64,000 nucleotides of DNA. Source: Hymenobacter mellowenesis. GTDB taxonomy: Bacteria; Bacteroidota; Bacteroidia; Cytophagales; Hymenobacteraceae. The position numbers and the translations under genes were made by a program. Below are positions 25,856-35,232 of this stretch, one piece after another (the first letter of the stretch is position 1; the number at the start of each line of letters is the position of its first letter). Where the stretch lies: positions 420,942-484,941 of the forward strand of contig NZ_JAUQSX010000004.1 in NCBI RefSeq assembly GCF_030581005.1. The letters run 5' to 3'. A model generated the notes under the pieces. That model was not told the DNA's origin and made no database searches. It saw nothing but the letters and a program-made list of their open reading frames with translations.

Positions 25856-26203
25856 TTACGCCGAGAACGACGAGCCGCAGCCGCAGGTGCTTTTGGCCTG
25901 GGGGTTGTTGAAGACGAAGCCGCGGGCGTTGAGGCCGTCCTGGAAGTCAACTTCCATGCCCAGCACGTACATGGCGTGTTTCTTATCCATGATGAGCTTC
26001 AGGCCGTCGAGGTCGTAGGTTTCGTCGGCATCCTTGGCTTTGTCGAAGCCCAGCAGGTAGCTCATGCCCGAGCAGCCGCCGCCCTGCACGCCGATGCGCA
26101 GGCCGTAATCGGCAGGCACGTTCTTTTCCTGGATGATGTTTTTCACCTCCACTACGGCGCGGTCGGTGAGGGTAATGGGGGCGAGGGTGGCAACAGCAGC
26201 CAT
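25856..26203 (-). CDS. A-type iron-sulfur carrier (IscA/ErpA/SufA family)
   Basis: The 115-residue protein starts at the ATG at 26203 (MAAVATLAPITLTDRAV). It has the three A-type carrier cysteines: one in GVQGGGCSGMSYLLGF and two in the C-terminal STCGCGSSF (C-x-C). Such proteins carry and donate [4Fe-4S] or [2Fe-2S] clusters to apoproteins in the cytoplasm. A TATCTTTG promoter element lies 30 nt upstream on the same strand. It is monocistronic, with no suf or isc genes nearby, which suggests an ErpA-like role. Confidence 0.9.
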   Translation of the reverse strand: MAAVATLAPITLTDRAVVEVKNIIQEKNVPADYGLRIGVQGGGCSGMSYLLGFDKAKDADETYDLDGLKLIMDKKHAMYVLGMEVDFQDGLNARGFVFNNPQAKSTCGCGSSFSA

Positions 26204-26233
26204 AGTGATAAGTCGATTTAGAGAGGTGGATGG

Positions 26234-26241
26234 CAAAGATA
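26234..26241 (-). promoter_or_regulatory. TAnnTTTG promoter element before the IscA-type gene
   Basis: CAAAGATA on the plus strand is TATCTTTG on the minus strand, a perfect Bacteroidota -7 element 30 nt before the ATG at 26203. Confidence 0.5.
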
Positions 26242-26330
26242 CGGCAGTATCGGAGCGTAAACAGCGGTTGGGGCCCGGCGGTTCACGGCGTAAGTTTGCG
26301 GGCTGGGCGGCAAGACTTGCCCGACAACCA

Positions 26331-26437
26331 AAACGTCATGCCGAGCGCAGCCGAGGCATCTCGCGTGCCGAAGTAAACCAATCGTCAGGAATTACTGCCA
26401 CAAGCGAGATGCCTCGGCTGCGCTGGGCATGACGTTT
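26331..26437. repeat. REP-doublet-like inverted repeat (family A)
   Basis: The 37-bp arms (26331-26367, 26401-26437) have two mismatches and begin AAACGTCATGCCGAGCGCAG. Within each arm ATGCC pairs with GGCAT, whereas other copies pair ATGCT with AGCAT or ATCCT with AGGA, so the hairpin covaries. Confidence 0.88.
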
Positions 26438-26454
26438 CAAAACACATTAAGGCC

Positions 26455-26991
26455 ATGGATTCAACCACGTATTTCTACGACCTGCTCAAGATTATTCTGC
26501 CCGCCCTCATCGTGGCCGGGGCCATCTACTTCCTGTTCAAAGAGTTTCTGGAGAAAGAGCAGCAGCGCCGCCTGATTGAGCTGCGCCTCGAAAGCAACAA
26601 AACCACGCTGCCGCTGCGCCTGCAGGCCTACGAGCGGGCGGTGCTGTTCCTGGAGCGCATCTCGCCCAACAACATCCTCGTGCGCCTGAGTAGCGCCGGC
26701 TCCACCGCGCCGGAGTTTCACCGCCTGCTGCAGCAGGAAATCCGAGCCGAGTACGAGCACAACCTCTCGCAGCAGCTCTACATCTCGGCCGATGCCTGGA
26801 CGCTGGTGAAGGAAGCCAAAGAAAACGTGCTCACGATGGTCAACCGCGCCTACCACGGCATCCAGAACCCGGCCCAGGCCCGCGGCACCGAGCTGGCCAA
26901 GCGCATTCTCGAAGGCTTGATGATGGACGGCGCCGAGCCCACCGCGCAGGCTCTGGCCGTGGTGAAGAACGAGGCGGCCGGGCTGTTTTAA
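26455..26991 (+). CDS. conserved membrane-anchored protein of unknown function
   Basis: The 178-residue protein has one N-terminal transmembrane helix (LLKIILPALIVAGAIYFLF), then a cytoplasmic, highly helical domain starting KEFLEKEQQRRLIELRLESN. RLQAYERAVLFLERI and TLVKEAKENVLTMVNRAY are well-formed amphipathic helices. Proteins of this shape are conserved in Cytophagales, but I know no function. It is monocistronic, bounded by a family A repeat upstream and a terminator nested in a family B repeat downstream. Confidence 0.7.
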   Translation: MDSTTYFYDLLKIILPALIVAGAIYFLFKEFLEKEQQRRLIELRLESNKTTLPLRLQAYERAVLFLERISPNNILVRLSSAGSTAPEFHRLLQQEIRAEYEHNLSQQLYISADAWTLVKEAKENVLTMVNRAYHGIQNPAQARGTELAKRILEGLMMDGAEPTAQALAVVKNEAAGLF

Positions 26992-27021
26992 AGGTCCCGA
27001 AAGGTCATGGCAAGGGGCGCC

Positions 27022-27196
27022 TGTCATTGCGAGGCCGCAGGCCGCGGCAATCCGTCCTCTCAAATCCAGACGCTTCTTTTTACCGGAAAGCCCCGGCACT
27101 GTGCAGTGCCGGGGCTTTTTAATTAATGTTTATCACAAATCAGGGCTGGTCGCTGAGAGAGGACGGATTGCCGCGGCCTGCGGCCTCGCAATGACA
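27022..27196. repeat. family B inverted repeat with nested terminator
   Basis: Perfect 40-bp arms (27022-27061, 27157-27196) begin TGTCATTGCGAGGCCGCAGG and end CGTCCTCTC. They enclose 95 nt containing a strong hairpin terminator. Family B arms share GTCATTGCGAG...GCAATCC with the element at 50351-50529. Confidence 0.9.
27087..27118. terminator. bidirectional terminator between convergent genes
   Basis: AAAGCCCCGGCACT and AGTGCCGGGGCTTT form a perfect 14-bp stem on a GTGC loop, with T-tract on one side and an A-rich flank on the other. It serves the upstream membrane-anchored protein gene and the convergent bshA. Confidence 0.85.
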
Positions 27197-27201
27197 AACG
27201 A

Positions 27202-28338
27202 TTACACCGCCGCTACTACCGCCTCCATGGCCCGGCGGTAGCACTCCTCGTATTTCGGCACGATAAACTCCACGTCGAACTCCTCGGCGCGGGCGCGGGC
27301 GGCGGCTTTGAAGCGGGGCAGGTTCTCATCAGCCAGCACGAAGAGGGCGTTTTGCACCATATCGGGCACGTCGCCGATTTCGCTGAGCATGCCGGTCACG
27401 CCGTGCACGTTCAACTCGGGGATGCCGCCGGCGTTGGTGCTCACCACGGGTACTTCGCAGGCCATGGCTTCGAGGGCGGCGAGGCCGAAGCTCTCGTTTT
27501 CAGAGGGCATCAGGAACAAGTCGCCCACGCTGAGCACTTCCTCCACGGCTTCGAGCTTGCCCAGGAAGCGCAGGTCGCGGTGGCAATCCAGCTCGCGTGC
27601 CAGCTTTTCCATGCGGTTGCGGTCGGGGCCGTCGCCTACGAGCAGCAGCTTGGCCGGCATCACGGCCCGCACCCCGCAGAAGATGCGCAGCACGTCTTCC
27701 ACCCGCTTCACGGTGCGGAAGTTGCTGGTGTGGATGAGCAGCTTTTCGCCCTCGGGCGCAATGGCGGCGCGGAAGTGACTCTTTTCCTGCTTTTTGAAGC
27801 GGTGTAGGTCGATGAAGTTGGGGATGACCGTAATGTCCTTTTCGACGGCGAAATACTGGTAGGTTTCGCGCTTCAAATCATCGGACACCGACGTCACGCC
27901 GTCGCTCTGGTTGATGCTGAACGTGACCACCGGCTCGAAGCTGGCGTCCTTGCCTACCAGCGTAATATCGGTGCCGTGCAGCGTGGTGACAACCGGAATC
28001 TGGATGCCGCGCGAGCGCAGAATCTGCTTGGCCATGTAGGCGGCCGAGGCGTGCGGAATGGCGTAGTGCACATGCAGTACGTCGAGCTTCTCGTTCTGCA
28101 CGATGTCGACCATCTTGCTGGTCAGGGCCAGCTCGTAGGGCGGAAACTGGAACAGCGGATACGCCGGCACGTACACCTCATGGTAAAAGAGGTTTTCGTT
28201 GAAGAAATCGAGCCGCACCGGCTGGCTGTAGGTGATGAAGTGCACGCGGTGGCCGCGCTGGGCCAGGGCCTTGCCCAGTTCCGTGGCCACCACGCCGGAG
28301 CCACCAAAGGTGGGGTAACAAACAATGCCGATGTTCAT
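27202..28338 (-). CDS. bshA: N-acetyl-alpha-D-glucosaminyl L-malate synthase BshA
   Basis: The 378-residue GT4 enzyme links GlcNAc from UDP-GlcNAc to L-malate, the first step of bacillithiol synthesis. The start MNIGIVCYPTFGGSGVVATE is the BshA signature, followed by GHRVHFITYSQP and LDVLHVHYAIPHASAAY. The donor domain has LIHTSNFRTVKRVEDVLRIF and PSENESFGLAALEAMACEVP (E-x7-E). Bacillithiol is the main low-molecular-weight thiol in many Bacteroidota. bshB and bshC are not in this window. It is monocistronic. Confidence 0.95.
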   Translation of the reverse strand: MNIGIVCYPTFGGSGVVATELGKALAQRGHRVHFITYSQPVRLDFFNENLFYHEVYVPAYPLFQFPPYELALTSKMVDIVQNEKLDVLHVHYAIPHASAAYMAKQILRSRGIQIPVVTTLHGTDITLVGKDASFEPVVTFSINQSDGVTSVSDDLKRETYQYFAVEKDITVIPNFIDLHRFKKQEKSHFRAAIAPEGEKLLIHTSNFRTVKRVEDVLRIFCGVRAVMPAKLLLVGDGPDRNRMEKLARELDCHRDLRFLGKLEAVEEVLSVGDLFLMPSENESFGLAALEAMACEVPVVSTNAGGIPELNVHGVTGMLSEIGDVPDMVQNALFVLADENLPRFKAAARARAEEFDVEFIVPKYEECYRRAMEAVVAAV

Positions 28339-28503
28339 AGAGGAGCTAACGCGAAAAGGAGCCGCGCGTTCTGCCTAACCGGAATCGGGGCGGGATGTTG
28401 AAACGTTGCTCGGGCGAATGTGAAATTTATTAATGCTGATTTTTCAGCTCAGGTAATAATTCGGCCTCTGAGTTAGGAATGCCGTCACCTGAAAAGCGCT
28501 GAT

Positions 28504-29730
28504 TTAGTGAATAGTGAACACTGAAAGTACATCGGTGTCTTGAGAGGCTCCGCTGGTTGATTGAACTACTACCAACCGTTCGGATGTATCCGACCATACC
28601 GCGTTAAATACTTCGGTATCCACCGGCAATTCCATTGGCGTCTTTTTTAACGTAGCGATATCCAGCAAGTAAGCGGTGTTTTCGTAGGTGCACACCAGTG
28701 CATAACGGCCGTTCGGACTCAGGTAGGCTTCGTGGTATTCTTCAGGAAAAAGCTTCCTGGACACGATGACTGCGCCGTGGTACTGGTAGAAATAATTTTT
28801 CTCCTTCCGCAAACTATGCTGGTCGTCCAGGTAGACGACGTCCCCGGTTGAGGTGATGGCCACCCGACTGTCCACGTTTTTGAACGGCATTTTTTTAAAT
28901 TGATGGAGCAAGCCGCTCCGGCTTTTTAGCGACGCGTCGTATTCGTTGGCCATCCAATTCGATTCAAACCCTTTGTCGGCGGCCTGCCACACGACGTACG
29001 CCAGCCCGCGGGGTACGGGATGGAAACTGCCAATGATGTTGAAATAGCCGTAGTGCTTTTGCGGAGCTTCTACCACGCTGTCACGCTTGCTGCGCAGATT
29101 GTATTGCGAAATACCTGTCCCTCCCCCATAGGAGCCGTTGATGGCGTTGCCTTGCTGATACCACAGCGTGTTGGGGTTCGCAAAAGCCGGTTGCAATAGA
29201 TACCCTTGCTTGGGCAATGCGATGGTGACCCGTTTCCGGGCTCGGCGTTCGTATACCCTAATGGAATTGCCTTTGAGCGTTTCGGCCAGCACCCGCTTGC
29301 CCGAAATGGGCGTATGTTGATAGGCGTAGGCTAACAGGCTATCACCAGGCGAAAAGCTGGGGTCCCATCCGTAGTCAACAGAATCAATCCGTTGCGTAGC
29401 TATGTGGAGAATGGAAACTACCGGGTCGGCGAGGCGTTGATTGCTGGCCACTTTGGCCAGCCGGCTTTCAGCCACTCCTTCCCGCTGCTCGGACTCATCG
29501 CCGTCAGGAATGTGGAACTGCTGCACAAAGGCCAATTCCCGTCCCGAATGTGAAAACGCGGGCTGAAGAATGCTGCGGTTCGGCTGCTGCCAACTGAAGT
29601 CCTTGGTCAGCAATAAGCCTGCGGGCGCCGGAGCGGTAAAGGCCAGCTGAGTAGCCAATGCCAGCGAAGCAGCAGAAGCAAAAATGGCCGTAATAAGCGG
29701 TGTGCGCGTGTTTCCGAGTGCTTTGCCCAT
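28504..29730 (-). CDS. TolB/WD40-like beta-propeller protein
   Basis: The 408-residue protein has an N-terminal hydrophobic signal or anchor (TAIFASAASLALATQLAFTA). It is followed by repeated beta-propeller blades such as ILQPAFSHSGRELAFVQQF, GWDPSFSPGDSLLAYAYQH, YLSPNGRYALVCTYENTAYL and NAVWSDTSERLVVV. The pattern (W/F-S-P-G/D-G-x-x-L/I-A) is typical of TolB-type propellers used as binding scaffolds. It is probably periplasmic or at the outer membrane. It lies 37 nt downstream of the GH3 fusion gene on the same strand and may be cotranscribed. Its ligand is unknown. Confidence 0.75.
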   Translation of the reverse strand: MGKALGNTRTPLITAIFASAASLALATQLAFTAPAPAGLLLTKDFSWQQPNRSILQPAFSHSGRELAFVQQFHIPDGDESEQREGVAESRLAKVASNQRLADPVVSILHIATQRIDSVDYGWDPSFSPGDSLLAYAYQHTPISGKRVLAETLKGNSIRVYERRARKRVTIALPKQGYLLQPAFANPNTLWYQQGNAINGSYGGGTGISQYNLRSKRDSVVEAPQKHYGYFNIIGSFHPVPRGLAYVVWQAADKGFESNWMANEYDASLKSRSGLLHQFKKMPFKNVDSRVAITSTGDVVYLDDQHSLRKEKNYFYQYHGAVIVSRKLFPEEYHEAYLSPNGRYALVCTYENTAYLLDIATLKKTPMELPVDTEVFNAVWSDTSERLVVVQSTSGASQDTDVLSVFTIH

Positions 29731-29767
29731 GCTGTAAAGTAAGCAGGGTTCGCGTACTCAGCTACAA

Positions 29768-32749
29768 TTACTTGCCACTGTCAGCTAAGGGTTTCGAGCC
29801 CGCCGCCAACGATTTGTAAATCACCTCGTGGATGCGCGTGCGGATGTTGTACTGGCGCAGCTTGTTGTTGCCGGCGTCGGGGTACACGCGGTTGGAGAGG
29901 AAGACGTAGAGAATCTGGTTGTCGGGGTCCATCCACACGCAGGTGCCCGTGAAGCCGGTGTGGCCGAAGGTGCTGGCCGGCGAGAGGTTACTGGTGGGGC
30001 CTTCGGGCTTGCTGGGGTCGCCGTGGTCCCAGCCCAGGCCGCGCCGGCCGCCGTTCTGGGGGCGGGCAAACTCCGAAACCACCGGGTTCTGGAAGTAGCG
30101 GGAGCCGCCGTAGTTGCCGTTCTGCAGGTTCATCTGCATGAGCACGGCCAGGTCATTGGCGGTGGCGAAGAGGCCGGCGTGGCCGCCCACGCCGCCTACG
30201 AGGGCCGCAGTTTGGTCGTGCACGGTACCTTGCAGCTGTTCGCGGCGGTAGTAGGTGTCCTTCTCGGTGGGCGCGATGCAGCTTTTGGGGAAGCGCTGCA
30301 GCGGGTTGTAGGTCATGCTGCCCAGGCCCAGCGGCCGGTAGAAATTATCCTCCAGGAAATTCTCAATCGGCTGCTTTAGAATTTTCTCGCACACCCGCTT
30401 CATCACGATGAAGCTCAGGTCGGAGTAGTCGGTCGGGTACTTGCCTTTCACTTTCGGCAGCAGGCCCGAGCGCATGGTCCAGGCCCAGACGGAGTCGTCG
30501 GCGGCTTTGGTGCTGTACTCACCGGGCGCCACTTCGTTGGGGAAGTCGTCGGAGCGGATGCTGGCGTAGAAGGTGGGTTTCAGCTGGCCGTCGCGCATGG
30601 TGCGCTCCCAGGTGGGGATGCCGGGCTTGAGGCCAGCCTGGTGCAGCAGCACATCGCGAATGGTCATGTCGCGCTTGTTGGTGCGGGCCAGCTCGGGCAG
30701 GTAGGTGGCAACCTTCTCCTCAATGTTTAGCTTGCCTTGGTCCTTGAGATACATCACGGCCTGTAGCGTGCCGGCCACTTTCGTGACGGAGGCCAAGTCG
30801 TATAAGGTGCTGCTGGTCACGGGCTGACTCTCGTCGTAGGTGCAGTAGCCGTAGCTCTGGTCGAATACCACGGTGCCGTTTTTGGCCACCAGCACCTGGC
30901 AACCGGGCGCGGCGGCGTAGGTCTGGCTTTCGAGGGCGATGTTGTCAATCTGGGCCAGCACGCGCGAGTTCAAACCCTGGCTTTCGGGCACGGCGTAGCG
31001 CAGGCGGTGCAGGTCGGGTGTGGCGATGCCGGTGGCCACGGGCATAGTGGGCGACACCGTGACGGGCAGCTTGCCCCGCGCCGGCAGCGCTCCAAACAGC
31101 ACCTGCGGCACCACCAGTTGCGCCGCGTAATGGTCCTCGTAACCGCACACCAGCGTGCGGGCACCTTCCAGAAACTTCAGCGAGTAAGCGTTGCCCATGG
31201 CCACCACCACTGTTTTGAAGCCTTTGTTGGCCTGGAGTTGCTTAATGAATTTCAGCGCCCCGTCGCCGATGCCGTAATTGTGGCTGGGCGTGTTGTTCAT
31301 GGCGTGTAAGCTCACCACCACCACATTGTAGCCAGTCAACCGACTGCTGATACGAGCAAATGTGCTGTCCGGGGCGTAGCGGTCAGGTACGGCGTACACC
31401 GGCCCGGGCTGGTACTTGTTGAAAATGGTGGCATACGGCCCCTCGGCCTGCGTGCCGATGGTGATGGCCGCCATGCGCAGCGTGTCGAGCCGCTGGAAGG
31501 GGAGGAGCTTGTCCTCGTTCTTCACCACCGTCACGGCGTGCTCAAAAATCTCCTGCGCCAGCACCTTCGATTTGGGCAGGTTCAGGCTGTCGCGTAACGT
31601 GGCCAGGTTTACTGGCCGGTATTTATTGAGTCCGGCCCAATACTTGGCGCGCAGAATTTTCTTCACGCGCAAATCCAAATCCTCCTGCTTGAGCGTGCCC
31701 GCCGCAACCGCCTCCCTAATGCGTAGTAGCGCCGACGGCACGTCTTCCGAAAACAGCAGAATGTCGTTGCCGGCGGCCAGGGCCATAGCGTCCAGTTCGC
31801 CGTCTTTGTAGAGCTTGCTCACGCTCTTCATGTTGAGCGCGTCGGTGAAAACCAGACCCTTAAAACCCATCTTGTCCTTCAGCAAATCCGTGACGAGGGC
31901 GTGCGAGAGGGTGGTGGTTTTGGCGTTCGTGGTGTCGAACAGCGGCATGTAGAGGTGGGCCACCATCACGCCCATGATGCCCTGCTCGAACGACTGCTGA
32001 AAGGGCACCAAATCCACTTTCGTCAGCCGAGCCAAGTCGGTGTTGATGACCGGCAGGGCCACGTGCGAGTCGGTATCGGTGTCGCCGTGGCCGGGGAAGT
32101 GCTTGGCCACGGCCATCACCTTGTTGTCCTGCAAGCCTTTGAGATAGTGCGTGCCCAGCATGGCCACGCGGGTTTGGTCTTCGCCGAAGGAGCGGTTGCC
32201 AATGACCGGGTTGCCAGGGTTGGAGTTCACGTCGAGCACTGGGGCGAAGTCGATGTGCACGCCCAGGTTGCGCATTTTGCGGGCAATGTCCTGGCCCATC
32301 TGGTATACGTACTTGGGGTCGTCCATGGCGCCCAGCGTCATCTGCTTGGCGAAGTGAGCCGAGGAGTCGAGGCGCATGTCGAGTCCCCATTCGGCGTCCA
32401 TGGCCACCAGCAGCGGCACTTTGGCGGCGGCCTGCAGGCGGTTGGCCATGAGGGCCTGGCGCTTGGGCCCGCCCTGCATAAACATCACACCGCCAATATT
32501 TTGATTGCGCACCAGCCGCTCGATGCGCTCCACGTGGCTGCGGTCCTTGTTGGAATACGCGGCCACCATGAAGAACTGGCCCAGGCGTTGGTCCAGCGTG
32601 AGCGAGTTGAACACGCTGTCGACCCACGCTACTTCGGCGGGCGAGTTGGTGAACGGGTCGGCGGGAAGTTTTCTGACTTCCGAAAACGACAGCAGCAGGC
32701 CCGCCGCCAGTACCAACGCGGCAATGCTCAGCTGAAAAGGGATGCGCAA
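29768..32749 (-). CDS. GH3 beta-N-acetylhexosaminidase fused to a serine beta-lactamase-like domain
   Basis: About 990 residues. A signal or anchor (RIPFQLSIAALVLAAGLLLS) comes first. The GH3 domain (about 40-390) has KHFPGHGDTDTDSH, the NagZ-type motif in which the His of GxxDSH assists catalysis. A GH3 C-terminal domain (about 390-570) follows. Then a class C beta-lactamase-like domain shows SVTK (S-x-x-K), YSDLSF and HTGFTG. It probably recycles or edits peptidoglycan in the periplasm. There is no ATG; a TTG at 32749 gives a clean signal peptide, with TTG at 32779 or 32995 as alternatives. A near-match -7 element (TACCTTCG) is at 32955-32962. Confidence 0.85.
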   Translation of the reverse strand: MRIPFQLSIAALVLAAGLLLSFSEVRKLPADPFTNSPAEVAWVDSVFNSLTLDQRLGQFFMVAAYSNKDRSHVERIERLVRNQNIGGVMFMQGGPKRQALMANRLQAAAKVPLLVAMDAEWGLDMRLDSSAHFAKQMTLGAMDDPKYVYQMGQDIARKMRNLGVHIDFAPVLDVNSNPGNPVIGNRSFGEDQTRVAMLGTHYLKGLQDNKVMAVAKHFPGHGDTDTDSHVALPVINTDLARLTKVDLVPFQQSFEQGIMGVMVAHLYMPLFDTTNAKTTTLSHALVTDLLKDKMGFKGLVFTDALNMKSVSKLYKDGELDAMALAAGNDILLFSEDVPSALLRIREAVAAGTLKQEDLDLRVKKILRAKYWAGLNKYRPVNLATLRDSLNLPKSKVLAQEIFEHAVTVVKNEDKLLPFQRLDTLRMAAITIGTQAEGPYATIFNKYQPGPVYAVPDRYAPDSTFARISSRLTGYNVVVVSLHAMNNTPSHNYGIGDGALKFIKQLQANKGFKTVVVAMGNAYSLKFLEGARTLVCGYEDHYAAQLVVPQVLFGALPARGKLPVTVSPTMPVATGIATPDLHRLRYAVPESQGLNSRVLAQIDNIALESQTYAAAPGCQVLVAKNGTVVFDQSYGYCTYDESQPVTSSTLYDLASVTKVAGTLQAVMYLKDQGKLNIEEKVATYLPELARTNKRDMTIRDVLLHQAGLKPGIPTWERTMRDGQLKPTFYASIRSDDFPNEVAPGEYSTKAADDSVWAWTMRSGLLPKVKGKYPTDYSDLSFIVMKRVCEKILKQPIENFLEDNFYRPLGLGSMTYNPLQRFPKSCIAPTEKDTYYRREQLQGTVHDQTAALVGGVGGHAGLFATANDLAVLMQMNLQNGNYGGSRYFQNPVVSEFARPQNGGRRGLGWDHGDPSKPEGPTSNLSPASTFGHTGFTGTCVWMDPDNQILYVFLSNRVYPDAGNNKLRQYNIRTRIHEVIYKSLAAGSKPLADSGK

Positions 32750-33125
32750 CAGCCCCGGGGGGGTGGTGGGTTGGTTCAAGAGGCAAACGGGCCGCGGGGG
32801 CCGTACTTTTGTCGTGGGTAGCAGCGGAACCCGCTGGCTGGGTTTGGAGGTTCCAAACGTGGCCGGCGGCCGTGGGTTTTCGGTGGTCGGGAAGCGGACG
32901 AAACAACAGCATCGCCCGCGACTGACTCCCTGATACTGACGGCCATTCCAGGCGCGAAGGTACGCAGAAAACTGCCTTGCGGACTGACAACGCAACGGTT
33001 TTTTGCTTATTGTGCTTTTTGTTCCAGCCTGTTTACGTGCTGGTTAGCTTATTAAACCCTGACGTGCGGCCCTGGCCGGCGCGTTGTTCATTTCCCGGCG
33101 CAGGCGGAAGCGTGCGCTACCTTTT

Positions 33126-35192
33126 ATGCCCGATATCATTCACCTGCTCCCCGAATACCTTGCTAACCAGATTGCGGCCGGCGAGGTGGTGCAGCGCCCC
33201 GCCTCGGTGGTGAAGGAGCTGCTGGAAAATGCCGTCGATGCCGGCGCTACCCAGGTGCAACTCATTGTGAAAGAGGCCGGCAAGCAGCTCGTGCAGGTCG
33301 TCGACAACGGCGCCGGCATGAGCCCCACCGATGCCCGCATGAGCCTGGAGCGCCACGCCACCAGCAAAATCCGCAGCACCGAAGATTTATTTAAAATTCG
33401 CACCCTCGGCTTCCGGGGCGAGGCGTTGGCCAGCATCGCGGCGGTGGCCCAGGTTGAAATCCGGACCAAGCAGCGCGAGCACGACACCGGCAGCCTGCTG
33501 TTGGTGGAGGGCTCCCAAATTACCAGCCAGCAGCCGACCGCCTGCCCCGACGGTACCAGCATCGCCGTCAAGAACCTGTTCTTCAACGTGCCCGCCCGGC
33601 GCAATTTCCTCAAGAGCAACGCCGTGGAAATGCGGCACATTCTGGATGAGTTTCAGCATGTGGCGCTGGCCAATCCGCAGATTGCATTTTCGCTCTACCA
33701 GAATGAGTTGGAGGTGTTTGGGTTACCGGCGGGCAAGCTCAGCCAGCGCATTGTGGCGCTGCTAGGCAATGGCTATAAGGAACAGCTGGCCGCCTGCGAG
33801 GAGGTGACGCACTCCATTTCGGTGCGCGGCTTCGTGGGCAAGCCTGAATCGAGCAAAAAAAGCCGGGGCGACCAGTTTTTCTTCGTCAACAACCGCTTCA
33901 TTCGCTCGGCCTATCTCAACCACGCCGTGCTGGCGGCCTACGAGGGCCTGCTGGCCCGTGACACGCACCCCTTCTACGTGCTGTTTCTGGAGCTCGACCC
34001 CAAGGCCATCGACATCAACGTGCACCCCACGAAGACGGAAATAAAGTTCGAGGACGAAAAAACCGTCTACGCCGTGGTGCGCGCCGCCGTGAAACAGAGC
34101 CTGGGCATCCACAACATCGCGCCGTCGCTGGACTTCGACGGGGATGTGAACTTCGCGCCCATCCGGCCGCTACGGGCAGGCAAGGGCACCGGCGACGCGC
34201 CCACCACCCCCGACGACCACCTGCCCGCCGCCACGCCCGCCGCCCGCGCCGCCAGTTCTGATAATTACCGCCCCGATGCGCTGGCCGCAGCCGCTTCGGC
34301 CGCCACGCGCAGCTCCGCCAGCAACAATTCCGGCTTTTCCAATTTCTCGCCCGAAACCCGGCGCGACGGCTACGAGCGCCAGCTGCCGCCGCGCCCCACC
34401 GAGCAGGCCCGCCGCGAGCTCGAAGCTTTCTACCGCGAACTGGGCCAGCCCGTGCGCGACGACCGGACCGTGGGCGCCGACAACCCGATTGCGCGCAGCT
34501 TCGAGACCGATTTTCCGGCCGCGCCCGACGTACCCGCTCCGCCCGCCGTGCCCGGTTTCTCCTTGGGCCTCACCGCGCCGGAAGCGGCCGCCGCGCCGCC
34601 CGTGCCCACCCGCGAGGGCGGCGCCAGTAGCCGCGCCGTGCAGGTGCAGCAGCGCTACGTGCTGGTACCCGTGAAATCGGGTGTGCTGCTGATTGACCAG
34701 GAAGCGGCACGGGAGCGCATTCTCTACGAGCAGTATCGGCAGGAGCTGGGCCGGGCTGTGGGTACTTCCCAGACGCTGCTGTTTCCGCGTACGGTCACGT
34801 TTTCGCCCGCCGATTTTGCGGTGCTGCGCGAGCTGACGGAGCCGCTGCACGCGCTGGGCTTCATCTTCGTGGAGTTCGGGCCGAACACCATTGCCGTGGA
34901 AGCCATCCCGGCCGGTATGCCGCCCCAGAACGAAAAAGAGCTGCTCGAAAGCCTGATTGAGCAGTTCCGCACCACCGCCGGCCCGCTCAAGCTCGACCAG
35001 AGCGAGAGCCTGGCCCGGGCCCTGGCCCGCCGCGTGGCTGCCGGCACCGCCGCCACCCGCCTGCCCGAATCCGAACTCAGCGCCCTGGCCGACCGCCTTT
35101 TTGCCTGCCAAACCCCCGGCTACACCCCCGACGGCCGCAAAACCCTGGTGCTGCTGGACGGGCAGCAGCTGGCCGATTTTTTCCGTAAGTAA
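33126..35192 (+). CDS. mutL: DNA mismatch repair protein MutL
   Basis: The 688-residue protein begins MPDIIHLLPEYLANQIAAGE; I start at the ATG at 33126. The GHKL ATPase has ANQIAAGEVVQRPASVVKEL, VVDNGAGM and RTLGFRGEALASI. A long disordered linker rich in Pro and Ala (about 345-510) leads to the C-terminal dimer domain with LLIDQEAARERILYEQY. That is the DQHAx2Ex4E nicking motif with Glu in place of His. CQTPGYTPDGRKTL lies at the C-terminus. It couples MutS mismatch recognition to strand removal. A near-consensus TACCTTTT abuts the start codon. Confidence 0.95.
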   Translation: MPDIIHLLPEYLANQIAAGEVVQRPASVVKELLENAVDAGATQVQLIVKEAGKQLVQVVDNGAGMSPTDARMSLERHATSKIRSTEDLFKIRTLGFRGEALASIAAVAQVEIRTKQREHDTGSLLLVEGSQITSQQPTACPDGTSIAVKNLFFNVPARRNFLKSNAVEMRHILDEFQHVALANPQIAFSLYQNELEVFGLPAGKLSQRIVALLGNGYKEQLAACEEVTHSISVRGFVGKPESSKKSRGDQFFFVNNRFIRSAYLNHAVLAAYEGLLARDTHPFYVLFLELDPKAIDINVHPTKTEIKFEDEKTVYAVVRAAVKQSLGIHNIAPSLDFDGDVNFAPIRPLRAGKGTGDAPTTPDDHLPAATPAARAASSDNYRPDALAAAASAATRSSASNNSGFSNFSPETRRDGYERQLPPRPTEQARRELEAFYRELGQPVRDDRTVGADNPIARSFETDFPAAPDVPAPPAVPGFSLGLTAPEAAAAPPVPTREGGASSRAVQVQQRYVLVPVKSGVLLIDQEAARERILYEQYRQELGRAVGTSQTLLFPRTVTFSPADFAVLRELTEPLHALGFIFVEFGPNTIAVEAIPAGMPPQNEKELLESLIEQFRTTAGPLKLDQSESLARALARRVAAGTAATRLPESELSALADRLFACQTPGYTPDGRKTLVLLDGQQLADFFRK

Positions 35193-35232
35193 GCCCTTGC
35201 CGCGCGGCTTGCGCGGCGCTTTTCTTCGCTTC

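Noticed and set aside
32804..32811. TACTTTTG promoter-like match on the plus strand
   Set aside because: It lies in the 5' part of the GH3 gene region with no plus-strand gene close enough downstream.
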